Assembly: GCA_903829015.1 (NCBI GenBank)
Contig: CAIKOJ010000026.1
Span: 32,233 to 96,232 of the forward strand
Direction: 5' to 3'
From: an uncultured Bacteroidota bacterium
Lineage (GTDB): Bacteria; Bacteroidota; Bacteroidia; Chitinophagales; Chitinophagaceae
DNA length: 64,000 bases
Shown here one piece after another: positions 45,704 through 56,086 of this stretch (positions are counted from its first letter, which is position 1; the number at the start of each line of letters is the position of its first letter). Below the pieces are notes generated by a model, which did not search any database, was not told the origin of the DNA, and worked only from the letters and a program-made list of their open reading frames with translations. The translations under genes and the position numbers were made by a program.

Positions 45704-48700
45704 TTATCTTGTAACTGCTACATGAAACATTTTGCTTTCGGAGCCGGAACGCAGCGTGAGCAAATAGATACCATTCGCTATCGACACATCCAGATGAATC
45801 TGCTCGTTCAGTTTTCCATTCTGAAGCTTTGCAATGCTGCTGTAAACTGTTCGTCCCAGCATATTGGTCAGTTCAATGGAGATGCCATTTCCTATAGTAT
45901 TATTGACACTGCCTGCAATGGTAAAGTCACCCGAGTTGGGGTTAGGTGTTATCCGCACGTCGCCTGCACTATTCAACTGGCTGACACCCTCAGTGTTGAC
46001 CGTAATGAATATCCAGCTATGGGCTGAAGTCACACAAATGTCATGGCTAGTTACCTCGCAGCTAACTGAGTCTGCAGTTGGGTAGCTGAAACTGCTGCTG
46101 ATGTACGTACTGTTGGTAGCGCCCGGTACGAGCACGCCGTTGATGTACCACTGGTAGGTAGGTGCAACTGCGCCTGTAACATTTGCAGTGAGTGTATCCT
46201 CCTGGCCGTGCCCAATAGTTGACCCGGGCAAAGCACCAATAGTTACGACAGGTGCAACGGGGGTATCAACCGCCATTGTGGTCACATCGCTGGTGTCGCG
46301 GTTTGTAAGGCGACATGGGTAGCTGCTGTACATGACACAGTAAATCTGATCACCGTCACTAGGTATGAATGAGTAAGAAGGGGTAGAAGCTACATTGGTT
46401 CCGTTCAGCAACCAGAAGTAAACAGGAGCAGAACCCCCGTATACCGGTACCGAATGCACTGTTACAGAGCTGCCAAGGCATACGGTGTCGCCGGGGGTGC
46501 TGTAAGTAGTAACAACAGGGGTGCCATATGATAATACAGTCATGGGGAGGGAATCAGCAGCGGTAGCTGGCAATGCACACGTAGCATTGCTGGTCATAAT
46601 TACTTTAACAATATCGCCGTTTGCAGGGATATAGCTGTAAGTGCTGTAAACTCCGATAAGGACGCCGTTGACAAACCATTGATATACCGGAGTCGATCCG
46701 CCGTTTACTGGGGTAGGTGTAAATACAACTGCGGCACCCGTACAAACAGTATCGTTAGGGCTTGGGCTAACCAATACCGATGGTGTTACGTTTGGAATGA
46801 TAGTTACAAATGCACTGCCGGTCATCGTGTTTTGGCAGGTGGTGGTTGTATTAGTACCCTTGATCGAGTAGGTGCCGGGGGAAGTGAGCAGACCGTAATC
46901 GAGGGCGGCACCGGTACCTGGCAAAGTGCCTATGGCGGTGGCACCGTGATACAGGGTGTAGTTGACACCAACATCTGAATTGCTAAGCCCAATATGTACA
47001 CCTGTATCGCTTGCGCAATAGCTGCCTCCACCTGTAACTGTATAAGCAGTGGGGAGTGGTATCACATTAACAGTGGTAGATTCAGAGCAGCCCCCGGGTA
47101 ATATCTGGTATGTAATTGTGGCATAACCGGCAGTAACACCGGAAACAATACCTGTAAGGGAGCCGATCGTTGCAATTGCGGTATTAGAGCTTGTCCAGAT
47201 GCCGCCGGATACTGAGTTGAATAGGGTTGTTGATCCGCCGAGGCACATATTTGCAGAACCGGTAATAGCGGTAGGTGTAGGTAGTACTGTCACGGAGTAA
47301 GAAGCTGAACAGCCAACGCCGTTGGAATAGTTGATAACAGCAACTCCGGAACCGATACCCGTTACTATGCCTGTAAGAGAGCCAACCGTGGCTACAGAAG
47401 GTGTACTGCTGCTCCATGTGCCGCCAAAAGTAGCATCAGAAAGCGTTATGGTTTGTGCAACGCATAATGTTGTAGGGCCGGTAATAGGTGATGGCAACAG
47501 CTGGACTGTAACACTCAGGAACGCGTCGCAACCTGAGCCCATTGTGTAGGTGATGGTGGCACTGCCTGCGGCAACTCCAACCAGCGCACCTGTAACAGGG
47601 TTGATCGTAGCAACGGAAATGTCGCTGCTTGTCCAGGTGCCGCCGGGTACGGGGTCGGTTAAAAATGTAGTAGTGCCGATACAAATATTGGAACTGCCAA
47701 CTATTGGTAATGGGGCAGGGTTGACTGTAACAGATAGTACCGCTGGGCAAGGTGATCCATCGGAATAGGAAATGATTGCCGTGCCTAAAGCAACACCAGT
47801 CAAGACGCCTGTTGGTGATACCGAAGCGATGGCGGGCGAAGAAGAAGTCCAGGTGCCGCCGGGAGAGGCATCAGCCAGAGTTGAAGTGGTTCCAACGCAA
47901 ACAGCAGGTGTACCAGTGATTGGAGCAAGGCCTGAGCCAACGTGCACTAACACTGTTGCTGCGCAACCTGTAGGTATGGTATAAGTTATTACCGCAGTGC
48001 CCGCAGCTATACCTGTAACAGTACCAGAGGTAACACCCACAGTAGCTACAGAAACATCGCTACTTGTCCAGAAGCCGCCGGGAGCAGCATCAGTGAGGTG
48101 GGTGGTGAGCCCTATGCAAACATTGGTAATGCCTGCAATGGCAGATGGTAGCGGGTTTACGGTGAGGACCTTGACAGCAGAACAACCAGAGCTGACCGTG
48201 TAAGAAATATTTACAATGCCGTTGCTGTTGCCTGTAACGAATCCGGTTGTTGGCCCGACAGAAGCAATAGATGTGTTACTGCTGGACCATGTGCCACCCG
48301 GAGCCGGATCGCTAAAGAATACAGAAGAACCAACGCATAAAGAAGGTGGACCTGTAATAGCAGAAGGCAATGGCAACACGGTTATGGACTGAATTGCAAC
48401 GCAGCCGGTGACCGGAGCATGGTAAGTGATGATCGCAGTTCCTACGGCAACCCCACATGCAACGCCGCTGGAAGAACCAACGCTGATAGTCGATATTGAG
48501 CTGCTGGTCCAGGTGCCGCCGGTAAGGGCATCTGATAAGTTGTCGCAGGTGCCCATACAAATCGTTGATGGACCTACTATGCCGGGAGGTGCAGGGTTGA
48601 CTGTGAAGGTAACCACTGAGGAGCAGCCGGTGCTCACGGTATAACTTATTATAGCGGTGCCTGCAAAAACACCAGTTACATCGCCGGTGCCTGATACTGT

Positions 48701-51700
48701 AGCAACAGACGGATCGCTGCTGGTCCAGGTGCCTCCGGCTGTGGCATCATGCAGTGTAGTAAACTGACCCATACAAACAAATGGAGTGCCTGTAATAGCA
48801 GCAGGCACAGCATTTACGGTAACGGCTATGGTAGATGAACAGCCGGTAGGTAAAGTATAAGTAATAGTAGTAACGCCTGGGGCAATGCCTGTTACTACTC
48901 CTGCGGTATTGATGGAACCAACCGATGGGTTGCTGCTTGACCACGAGCCACCTAGCACAGTATCGTCGAGGTTGGTGGTCTGACCAACGCATACCGATGG
49001 TGTACCAATGATTGGGGCGATGGGATTGACGATCAAAGCGGTGATGGCGGAGCATCCCGACGTGCCAATTGTATAAAAAATAAGTACAGTGCCTGATGCG
49101 ATGCCGGTAGCTATACCAGAAGACGATCCGATGGTTGCTACTGCGCTGTTGCTGCTACTCCATACTCCACCGGGAACACTGTTTGTGAGCGTAGCTGTTA
49201 AGCCCATACACGCACTCGATGGACCGCTGATGGCTGCCGGTGCAGGAGTTACTGTAACAGGGTAGGTTGAAAAACATCCACCTACGTCGTAAGTAATGGT
49301 TGAAGTACCTGGGCCGGTGGTTGTTATAATACCGGTAGATGAGCCAATGATGAGCACAGATGTTGTGCCGGAAGTCCATGTGCCGCCTGGTGTGGCATTG
49401 GTGAGTGTGATGGAAGTACCATCGCAGAGACTTGATGGGCCGGAGATGGGTCCGGGAGCGGCGTTGATCGTAACTGTTGCAATTGCTGTGCAGCCACTTG
49501 GTAAGCTGTAAGTAATTACAGAAGTGCCGGGGGCCACTGCAGTAAGCAAGCCTGAGCCTGCAACAATGCTTGCTACAGATGTATTTGTGCTTGACCATGT
49601 GCCACCGGTTGCGGCGTCTGTTAATACTGTAGTGCCGCCAACACAGACTGCAAATGTACCCGCAATAGGAGCAGAAGGGTTGACAGTAATTACAGTGGTT
49701 GCAACGCAGGTTGCAATACTATAAGTGATGAAAGCAGCACCGGCACTTAAACCTGTTACTGCACCTGTTGCTGATCCAATCGAAATGGTGGATGAGGTTG
49801 TACTCCAAACGCCACCAGAAACAGAATTGGTCATGGTGATGTTTGAGCCTACGCATACAGATGATGGACCGCTGATCGGAGACGGAGAAGCGTTGACCGA
49901 GACATTTAGTGTGGCCGAACAGCCTGAAATAGTATAAGAGATAGTAGTGACACCAATTGCCGCTCCTGTAACAACACCTGTACCTGATACAGTTGCAACT
50001 GTGGTATTTGAGCTTGTCCATGTGCCACCGGGCATAGCATCACTCAATGATACAGTAGAGCCAATACATGCGTTGGAAGGTCCGGTAATTGGGGACAATC
50101 CTGATGTGACATTTACAGTGGATGTAGTTGTGCATGTGCTACCCAAGGAATAAGTAATAACCGATGTGCCCACAGACATGCCTGTTACAATACCGGTCAA
50201 TGAACCAATACCTGCAATGGAAGGTGCGCTGCTGGTCCATACGCCACCCGGTGTGGTATTAGATAAAGAGATTGTGGCACCTATGCAAACTGAAGCTGGT
50301 CCTGAAGTAGTACCCACTGAGGGATTGACTGTTACTTGTGTGCTGATGAAGCAGCCCGTTGAAGCTGTATAGGTAATGTTGCCCGTTCCTGTGGAGAGTG
50401 CAGTCACTAAGCCTGAAGAGCTGCCAATTGTTACTACGGCTCCGCCGCCTGACCAAGAGCCGCCAGCAGGGGTAGAAGACAATGTACCCGTGCCGCCAAT
50501 ACAATAACCTGTCGGACCCACAATAGGCGACGGTAAGGGGTTAATTGTTATAGTGGCAGAGCCGATCATTGTTCTTGTGCAACCTGTAGTGGCATTTGTA
50601 GCAACAACGGTATACGTACCCGATGGGCTGAGCAAACCGAAATCGATTGAGCCACCTGTACCAGCCAGCGGAGATCCGACGGCAGATGCGCCCAGCATGA
50701 GCTGGTAGTTTACTCCCAAAGAAGAGCCCGAAAGCCCGATATGCAGACCTCCACCTCCGGCACAATAGCTGCCGCCGCCGGTTACAGTAAATGAAGCAGG
50801 AAGAGAATTGACAGTTGCACGAAGCACAGCATAGCAACCGTTGCTCATTGTATATGAAATGGATGTATTGCCCAGAGCTACACCGCATACAATGCCGGTG
50901 GCAGAACCCGCAGTTGCTATTGAAGGGCTGCTGCTGCTCCAGCTTCCTCCGGGCACGGCATCTGTGTAAGTAACACAGTTGCCTAAACAAAGCGATGCAG
51001 TTCCGGAAATAGCAGATGGGGTAGGGTTGACGGTTATGGTCGTCATAGCTGAGCCGCTACCGGTTGTATAGGAAATGTTAGCAATGCCTGCAGCCACGCC
51101 TGTTACAACACCTGTGGATGAGCCAACAGTTGCGATAGAAGTGTTAGAACTGCTCCAGATGCCACCGGAAGAGGCGTCTGTTAGGGTTATCGTACTACCT
51201 ATACATAATGTTGAGGCCACTGTCACTTTTCTTATTACTGACGGTACATCGTCGCAGATATAAAAATTTCCATGGGAATCCACTGACACTCCATAAGGCT
51301 GATTTAAACTTGCTAAAGTCGCAGGTCCGCCATCGCCTGAATAGCCATTTATTCCATTGCCAGCAACTGTTGATATGATTCCAAATTGATTAACTTTTCG
51401 TACAACTTTGTCGCCAGTAGCTATATAAACATTCCCGACTGCATCTACTGCGACTCCATTGCAGGTCAGGTTAGCGATGGTAGCCGGCCCCCCGTCTCCT
51501 GAAGTAAATGGAGACCCTGTGCCAGCAATTGTTGAAGCAATTCCATTTGTATCCAATTTTCTTATCCGATAATTGAAGGCATCAGCAATAAATATATTTC
51601 CGTGACGATCTACAGCAACTCCTACAGGTAGGTTAAGTTTGGCGGCTGTTCCTGGCCCTCCATCCCCCGTAAAACCAGCAATACCGTTACCCATAATGGT

Positions 51701-52282
51701 TGTGATGATACCTGCTGTATTTATTTTTCTTAGTCGATATCCGCTGGCATCAATAATAAAGATATTGCCGTTCGCATCGATTTCAATGTCACTTATGTGG
51801 ACAAAACCAGCAGCGGTAGCCGGGCCGCCATCGCCACTAAATGTTGTTGTACCGTTACCTGCTATCGTAGTAATGATACCAGAGGTGTTGATTTTCCTGA
51901 CGAATTGGTAGGCATTTCCTTCGCTAATGTAAATATTCCCGATGCTGTCAACTACTACACTCGTTGGTCCCGCCAATTGGGAAGCACTTGCTGGGCCACC
52001 GTCTCCCGTATGAAGGTTGCTACCATTACCTGCGATTGTAGTGATAATTCCGTTAGTGTCAACTTTCCTAACTCTGTTATTATTATAGTCTGCTATGTAG
52101 AGATTTCCGACTCTGTCCAGTCTTGCCCTTGTTGGGTCGTTCAATTTGCCAGATGTCGCAGGCCCCCCATCTCCGCTGAAACCTGTAATCCCATTTCCTG
52201 CAAATGTGGAAATGTTCTGAGCTTTTAACAGGTGAGGAAATCCAAGTGCAATAAAAGCCAGTAATATGAAGAGTTTTTTCAT
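45704..52282 (-). CDS. Giant T9SS surface protein: NHL propeller plus 18 BIG2-like repeats
   Basis: A 2192-residue secreted protein. The signal peptide ends near HLLKAQ (residue 22). Six NHL-type repeats (about 23-350), each with 'TIAGNG...FSGDGGPA' and 'D..GN.YI.D....RVRK', form a probable six-bladed propeller. Eighteen BIG2-like repeats of about 72 residues follow, interrupted after the second by a divergent 'VTGGGSYCA' domain that recurs after the eighteenth. Three Ig-like domains with Y(Q/F)W cores and a type A T9SS sorting domain (from AGDVRITPNPNSGDF) complete it. Most repeats hold a VC.G and a GC cysteine. It is a relative of the 16210 gene product with a different N-terminal head. Confidence 0.88.
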   Translation of the reverse strand: MKKLFILLAFIALGFPHLLKAQNISTFAGNGITGFSGDGGPATSGKLNDPTRARLDRVGNLYIADYNNNRVRKVDTNGIITTIAGNGSNLHTGDGGPASASQLAGPTSVVVDSIGNIYISEGNAYQFVRKINTSGIITTIAGNGTTTFSGDGGPATAAGFVHISDIEIDANGNIFIIDASGYRLRKINTAGIITTIMGNGIAGFTGDGGPGTAAKLNLPVGVAVDRHGNIFIADAFNYRIRKLDTNGIASTIAGTGSPFTSGDGGPATIANLTCNGVAVDAVGNVYIATGDKVVRKVNQFGIISTVAGNGINGYSGDGGPATLASLNQPYGVSVDSHGNFYICDDVPSVIRKVTVASTLCIGSTITLTDASSGGIWSSSNTSIATVGSSTGVVTGVAAGIANISYTTGSGSAMTTITVNPTPSAISGTASLCLGNCVTYTDAVPGGSWSSSSPSIATAGSATGIVCGVALGNTSISYTMSNGCYAVLRATVNSLPASFTVTGGGSYCAGGGGLHIGLSGSSLGVNYQLMLGASAVGSPLAGTGGSIDFGLLSPSGTYTVVATNATTGCTRTMIGSATITINPLPSPIVGPTGYCIGGTGTLSSTPAGGSWSGGGAVVTIGSSSGLVTALSTGTGNITYTASTGCFISTQVTVNPSVGTTSGPASVCIGATISLSNTTPGGVWTSSAPSIAGIGSLTGIVTGMSVGTSVITYSLGSTCTTTSTVNVTSGLSPITGPSNACIGSTVSLSDAMPGGTWTSSNTTVATVSGTGVVTGAAIGVTTISYTISGCSATLNVSVNASPSPISGPSSVCVGSNITMTNSVSGGVWSTTSSTISIGSATGAVTGLSAGAAFITYSIATCVATTVITVNPSAPIAGTFAVCVGGTTVLTDAATGGTWSSTNTSVASIVAGSGLLTAVAPGTSVITYSLPSGCTAIATVTINAAPGPISGPSSLCDGTSITLTNATPGGTWTSGTTSVLIIGSSTGIITTTGPGTSTITYDVGGCFSTYPVTVTPAPAAISGPSSACMGLTATLTNSVPGGVWSSSNSAVATIGSSSGIATGIASGTVLIFYTIGTSGCSAITALIVNPIAPIIGTPSVCVGQTTNLDDTVLGGSWSSSNPSVGSINTAGVVTGIAPGVTTITYTLPTGCSSTIAVTVNAVPAAITGTPFVCMGQFTTLHDATAGGTWTSSDPSVATVSGTGDVTGVFAGTAIISYTVSTGCSSVVTFTVNPAPPGIVGPSTICMGTCDNLSDALTGGTWTSSSISTISVGSSSGVACGVAVGTAIITYHAPVTGCVAIQSITVLPLPSAITGPPSLCVGSSVFFSDPAPGGTWSSSNTSIASVGPTTGFVTGNSNGIVNISYTVSSGCSAVKVLTVNPLPSAIAGITNVCIGLTTHLTDAAPGGFWTSSDVSVATVGVTSGTVTGIAAGTAVITYTIPTGCAATVLVHVGSGLAPITGTPAVCVGTTSTLADASPGGTWTSSSPAIASVSPTGVLTGVALGTAIISYSDGSPCPAVLSVTVNPAPLPIVGSSNICIGTTTFLTDPVPGGTWTSSDISVATINPVTGALVGVAAGSATITYTMGSGCDAFLSVTVQLLPSPITGPTTLCVAQTITLSDATFGGTWSSSTPSVATVGSLTGIVTGIGSGVAVINYSNGVGCSASYSVTVLPTPTAITGSANMCLGGSTTLFNSVSGGIWTSSNTAIATIGSLTGIVSGVTAGYATITYQILPGGCSESTTVNVIPLPTAYTVTGGGSYCASDTGVHIGLSNSDVGVNYTLYHGATAIGTLPGTGAALDYGLLTSPGTYSIKGTNTTTTCQNTMTGSAFVTIIPNVTPSVLVSPSPNDTVCTGAAVVFTPTPVNGGSTPVYQWFVNGVLIGVYSTYSYIPANGDIVKVIMTSNATCALPATAADSLPMTVLSYGTPVVTTYSTPGDTVCLGSSVTVHSVPVYGGSAPVYFWLLNGTNVASTPSYSFIPSDGDQIYCVMYSSYPCRLTNRDTSDVTTMAVDTPVAPVVTIGALPGSTIGHGQEDTLTANVTGAVAPTYQWYINGVLVPGATNSTYISSSFSYPTADSVSCEVTSHDICVTSAHSWIFITVNTEGVSQLNSAGDVRITPNPNSGDFTIAGSVNNTIGNGISIELTNMLGRTVYSSIAKLQNGKLNEQIHLDVSIANGIYLLTLRSGSESKMFHVAVTR

Positions 52283-52428
52283 TGAGTATGTATTTGAGGG
52301 TACAGTTATCAGGCGGTCATTAAGCCTGAAATGTTAGTAAAACGCCATGAAATCGTCTGATTGTCAGCAAATCAATGGCATATTTTCTGTTTTTTGATAT
52401 CAGTTTTATGAAGGGTTGTTTTTCACCC

Positions 52429-52436
52429 CAAATGTA
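52429..52436 (-). promoter_or_regulatory. Predicted -7 box for the NHL/BIG2 giant gene
   Basis: Minus-strand TACATTTG, an exact TAnnTTTG match, about 147 bases before the start codon. No -33 element is seen at normal spacing. Confidence 0.4.
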
Positions 52437-52467
52437 AGATTAATTTAATAAACTACCCGTGAGTGCA

Positions 52468-52503
52468 TTAAAAAAGGGGGGTGTTTAGAAACACCCCCCT
52501 TTT
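52468..52503 (-). terminator. Intrinsic terminator after korB
   Basis: Complementary arms AAAAGGGGGGTGTTT and AAACACCCCCCTTTT (52472-52503) with a short loop, and a T-run on the minus side. It ends the korA-korB transcript before the giant gene. Confidence 0.88.
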
Positions 52504-52523
52504 CAGTAATATTCAAACACCCA

Positions 52524-53567
52524 TTAAAGGATAGTCCAGGTCTTATTGCCTGAAAGTATTTTATCCAAGGATGGTTTTCCTTTACGCTCGATCAGTTCGT
52601 CGATCTGGTACTGCATACCTTCTTCGTAAGTAGGGCGCAGTTCAGAATAGATAACACCGAACGGCCTTGGGAAACTCATACCATTGTATGAAGAATCGAA
52701 GAAGCTGGCGATGATATGTGCCTTGATCTTATCATGCTCATCATGTATCCAGAGGTCGTTTACAGAATGCGAGCCATCAGTTAAGTCTACTATAACCGGA
52801 TTAGTGCCATCGAGTTTGATACCCTTGTTGCCGCCTGTACCAAATACCAGTGGTTTGCCGTGTTCCAGCAACAAAGATTGTTCCTGCTTGGTTTCTTTCT
52901 CAGAATAAGCGAAGAATGTTCCATCGTTGAATACAGGGCAGTTCTGATAGATCTCAACGAATGACGTGCCTTTATGCTCGTTGGCGCGTTTAAGCACCAT
53001 CTGCATGTGTTTAGGATCACGGTCAAGTGAGCGGGCTACAAAGCTAGCTTTAGCTCCTAAAGCTAGTTCACTTGGGTTAAATGGTTCTTCAACCGAGCCA
53101 AACGGAGTTGATTTTGCCACTTTCCCTTTCTCTGAAGTAGGCGAGTACTGGCCTTTTGTAAGGCCATAGATCTGGTTGTTGAACACAAGGTAATTCACAT
53201 CGAAGTTCTTGCGCATCAGGTGGATGAAGTGATTGCCTCCGATAGAGAAAGCATCGCCATCGCCCGAAACCAGCCACACGCTCAGATGTGGATTCAAGGC
53301 TTTAACACCCGAAGCAATTGCCGCAGCCCTGCCGTGGATACTGTGCATACCATAAGTATCCATGTAGTATGTGAAGCGAGCGGCACAGCCAATACCCGAT
53401 ATGAAAACTATATCTTCCTTAGGTACGCCGAAGTCGGGGAAAACGGTTTGTACCTGCTTTAAAATAGAATAATCGCCGCAACCCGGACACCATTTTACTT
53501 CCTGGTTAGATGCAAAATCTTTGGCCGTGAGTTTTGGAGTTGCTTCCTGTTCTGCTATTGTGGACAT
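52524..53567 (-). CDS. korB: 2-oxoacid:ferredoxin oxidoreductase, beta subunit
   Basis: The beta subunit holds thiamine diphosphate and an iron-sulfur site and works with KorA to oxidise a 2-oxoacid, probably 2-oxoglutarate, to acyl-CoA while reducing ferredoxin. The 347-residue protein has WCPGCGDYSIL (26-36), GIGCAARF, the TPP motif GDGDAFSIGGNHF and NNQIYGLTKGQ. These are typical of the two-subunit Kor/Oor type. It starts 8 bases after the korA stop codon, so both are one operon. Substrate preference between 2-oxoglutarate and other 2-oxoacids is not proven by sequence alone. Confidence 0.93.
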   Translation of the reverse strand: MSTIAEQEATPKLTAKDFASNQEVKWCPGCGDYSILKQVQTVFPDFGVPKEDIVFISGIGCAARFTYYMDTYGMHSIHGRAAAIASGVKALNPHLSVWLVSGDGDAFSIGGNHFIHLMRKNFDVNYLVFNNQIYGLTKGQYSPTSEKGKVAKSTPFGSVEEPFNPSELALGAKASFVARSLDRDPKHMQMVLKRANEHKGTSFVEIYQNCPVFNDGTFFAYSEKETKQEQSLLLEHGKPLVFGTGGNKGIKLDGTNPVIVDLTDGSHSVNDLWIHDEHDKIKAHIIASFFDSSYNGMSFPRPFGVIYSELRPTYEEGMQYQIDELIERKGKPSLDKILSGNKTWTIL

Positions 53568-53575
53568 TATGAAGG

Positions 53576-55453
53576 TTATTTTAAAATTTCAAGAATTTTG
53601 TTTTTCAATTCGCCGGTTGTAAATGGCAACCCTTGTACTTTCGAAAATCCAACAGCCGGCAGCAAATACTTAGCTCTGATGAGGTTCAGTAACTGTCCGC
53701 AGTTCATTTCCGGAATAAGTATCTGATCATATGCGCTTAGCAACTCTCCCAGATTTTTCGGGAATGGGTTGATGTGGCGCAGATGTATGTGGGCAACATC
53801 ATGACCTTCAGCAATAAGTTCACGAACGGCAGTCTTAATAGACCCTGAAGTAGAACCCCATCCGAGAACAGCCAGTTTGCCTGAAGACTTACCACTATCT
53901 GGTGCGATCGATGGAATGTAGTCAGCGATTTTTTCGATCTTTTCAGCGCGCAGTCTTGTCATCACCTCGTGGTTCTTAGCATCATAAGACACGTTACCGG
54001 TCTCATTCTGTTTTTCGAGACCGCCAATACGGTGCATCAGTCCGGGAGTGCCTGGTTTTACCCATGGGCGGGATAATTTCTCATCTCTCTTATAAGGGAG
54101 GAAGTTTCCACCGGCGTTATTATTTTCTGTTACAAAATTCACCTTCATAGGCTTCAGGTCTGCAGCCGCAGGGAATTTCCATGGCTCAGATCCGTTAGCG
54201 ATATAGCCGTCGGTGAGTATGATAACCGGTGTCATGTGTTCTACTGCGATACGCGCACCCTCTAGTACAGTATCGAAACAATCAGAAGGAGAACACGCTG
54301 CAACTACAGGTAATGGACCCTCGCCATGACGACCATACATAGCCTGCATCAGATCGCTCTGTTCAGTTTTTGTAGGCAGACCAGTTGATGGGCCACCACG
54401 CTGAATATTGATTATCAGCAAAGGAATTTCGAGAATTGTAGAAAGCCCGATAGCTTCTGTCTTCAAAGCCATACCTGGTCCGGATGTTGTAGTAACACCC
54501 AGTCCGCCAGCATATGAAGCACCGATAGCTGCGCAGATAGCAGCTATCTCATCTTCAGCCTGGAATGTTTTTACGTTGCTTGTTTTGTACTTAGACAATT
54601 CGTGCAACACATCTGAGGCAGGCGTAATAGGATATGAACCCAGGAATAGTGGCAGGCCGGTAAGCTCAGCTGCCGCAACAAGTCCGATTGCCGTGGCGTG
54701 GTTGCCAGAAATGCTCCTGTATACACCTTTTGGAAGAGTAGCCGCAGAAACTTTGTAGCGGGTAGTGAAAATCTCGGTGTGGTCACCATAGTTCCAGCCA
54801 GCCTTCAGTGTTTTGACGTTGGCATCAGCAATCTCTGGTTTTTTTGCAAATTTCTCGTTGATGAATGTAATGGTATAGTCCATTGGTTCATCAAACATCC
54901 AGAAAAGGAGACCCAGCACAAACATGTTTTTGGAGCGCTCTATTTCTTTCATGCCAAGGGTAGTGCCTGAGAGGCATTCCTTGGTGAGTTTGGTAACATC
55001 TATTTTATGAACAGTATAATTATCAACGGTGCCATCTTCAAGCGGATTAGAGCCGTCGGCATAACCGGCTAGGCTCAGATTTTTCTTATCGAAGCCTGCA
55101 ATATTTGTGATAATTACACCGCCTTTTTTCAAACGGGCGAGATCCACCTTCAATGCTGCGGCGTTCATTGCCACCAGTACATCATATTCGTCGCCGGGTG
55201 TGAATATTTCTTTGCTACCGAAGTGAACCTGAAAGCCTGAAACGCCAGCGGTAGTACCGATGGGGGCCCTGATCTCGGCAGGAAATTCGGGGAATGTGCT
55301 GATATCGTTACCTAAAAATGCAGCGGTATCAGTAAACTGGCTACCTGTAAGCTGCATACCATCGCCGGAGTCGCCGGAAAACCTGATCACTATACTCTCT
55401 GCGTCCACCAGGTTGGTTTCATGTCCTGGTTTTTGTTCTAGAATTGTGTCCAT
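53576..55453 (-). CDS. korA: 2-oxoacid:ferredoxin oxidoreductase, fused gamma-alpha subunit
   Basis: A 625-residue protein in which the gamma domain (about 15-200, starting VIRFSGDSGDGMQLTG) is fused to the alpha domain (about 225-600). The alpha part has FLGSYPITPASDVLHELSK, FQAEDEIAAICAAIGASYAG and TTTSGPGMALKTEAIG, the substrate/CoA-binding segments. It pairs with KorB. These enzymes replace or supplement NAD-linked 2-oxoglutarate dehydrogenase in the citric acid cycle and yield reduced ferredoxin. A TAACTTTG box lies about 30 bases upstream. A ferredoxin gene sits just upstream on the same strand behind its own terminator. Confidence 0.93.
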   Translation of the reverse strand: MDTILEQKPGHETNLVDAESIVIRFSGDSGDGMQLTGSQFTDTAAFLGNDISTFPEFPAEIRAPIGTTAGVSGFQVHFGSKEIFTPGDEYDVLVAMNAAALKVDLARLKKGGVIITNIAGFDKKNLSLAGYADGSNPLEDGTVDNYTVHKIDVTKLTKECLSGTTLGMKEIERSKNMFVLGLLFWMFDEPMDYTITFINEKFAKKPEIADANVKTLKAGWNYGDHTEIFTTRYKVSAATLPKGVYRSISGNHATAIGLVAAAELTGLPLFLGSYPITPASDVLHELSKYKTSNVKTFQAEDEIAAICAAIGASYAGGLGVTTTSGPGMALKTEAIGLSTILEIPLLIINIQRGGPSTGLPTKTEQSDLMQAMYGRHGEGPLPVVAACSPSDCFDTVLEGARIAVEHMTPVIILTDGYIANGSEPWKFPAAADLKPMKVNFVTENNNAGGNFLPYKRDEKLSRPWVKPGTPGLMHRIGGLEKQNETGNVSYDAKNHEVMTRLRAEKIEKIADYIPSIAPDSGKSSGKLAVLGWGSTSGSIKTAVRELIAEGHDVAHIHLRHINPFPKNLGELLSAYDQILIPEMNCGQLLNLIRAKYLLPAVGFSKVQGLPFTTGELKNKILEILK

Positions 55454-55481
55454 TATTAAGAAAAGATTAAGAAATTTTTTG

Positions 55482-55489
55482 CAAAGTTA
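55482..55489 (-). promoter_or_regulatory. Predicted -7 box for korA-korB
   Basis: Minus-strand TAACTTTG, an exact match, about 30 bases before the korA start. The nearest upstream TTG is only 11 bases away, so the -33 element is unclear. Confidence 0.5.
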
Positions 55490-55545
55490 AAACATTTACT
55501 CAAGCGAACTTGAGTATTATAGATGACGATAATCATAAAACTAAC

Positions 55546-55568
55546 AGAAAACCCCGCCAAGCGGGGTT
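55546..55568 (-). terminator. Intrinsic terminator after the ferredoxin gene
   Basis: A perfect 8-base stem AACCCCGC/GCGGGGTT around three bases, with a short T-run on the minus side. It starts 10 bases after the ferredoxin stop codon and separates it from korA. Confidence 0.85.
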
Positions 55569-55577
55569 CAGAAAATA

Positions 55578-55925
55578 CTAAGGATGCAAAGTTTGTTTTT
55601 TAGCTTCCAGTTCTTCTGGAGTCTCAACGTTTGTTTCATCAGGCAAGCAGCAATCTACCGGACAAACAGAAGCACATTGTGGTTCCTCGTGAAAACCTAC
55701 GCACTCAGTACATTTATCAGTAACGATATAGTAGAAGTCAGTCGAAACAGCGTCATGCGCGTCATCAGCATCACTCGTCAATCCACTCTTCGAAGTAAAA
55801 CTACCGCTGAGGGACGTTTTATAAGAGAATCGCCATTCATCTCCGTTTGCAAAAATCGCCCCATTAGGACATTCGGGTTCACATGCACCACAATTGATAC
55901 AATCATCGGTTATCTTAATTGCCAT
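55578..55925 (-). CDS. Ferredoxin with two [4Fe-4S] clusters
   Basis: A 115-residue electron carrier. The first cluster motif is C-x2-C-x2-C-x3-C (Cys9, 12, 15, 19). The second has the long spacing C-x2-C-x8-C-x3-C (Cys72, 75, 84, 88) followed by CC (92-93), the form seen in YfhL-type and other low-potential ferredoxins. About 45 residues separate the clusters, longer than in the smallest two-cluster ferredoxins, and the segment is acidic. It is located just upstream of korA-korB and divergent from the nuo operon. An electron-transfer link between the two is likely but inferred. Confidence 0.93.
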   Translation of the reverse strand: MAIKITDDCINCGACEPECPNGAIFANGDEWRFSYKTSLSGSFTSKSGLTSDADDAHDAVSTDFYYIVTDKCTECVGFHEEPQCASVCPVDCCLPDETNVETPEELEAKKQTLHP

Positions 55926-56086
55926 ATTTGATTATTTTTTTTAAAAGTATTACAATTGGGCGTAAAAGTAAATTTATTTATAAATTTACAAGGGGCGAAT
56001 TCAACGGTTATTAACATTTAAACATACTTAATGTTTATAGAAATTGTTCTTTAATCCAACCCGATTTTTTTTTTGGTGGAAAAGAG

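Noticed and set aside
46051..51263. Plus- and minus-strand open frames inside the NHL/BIG2 giant gene
   Set aside because: Same cause: each tracks one Ig-like repeat in another frame, with no independent start context or family.
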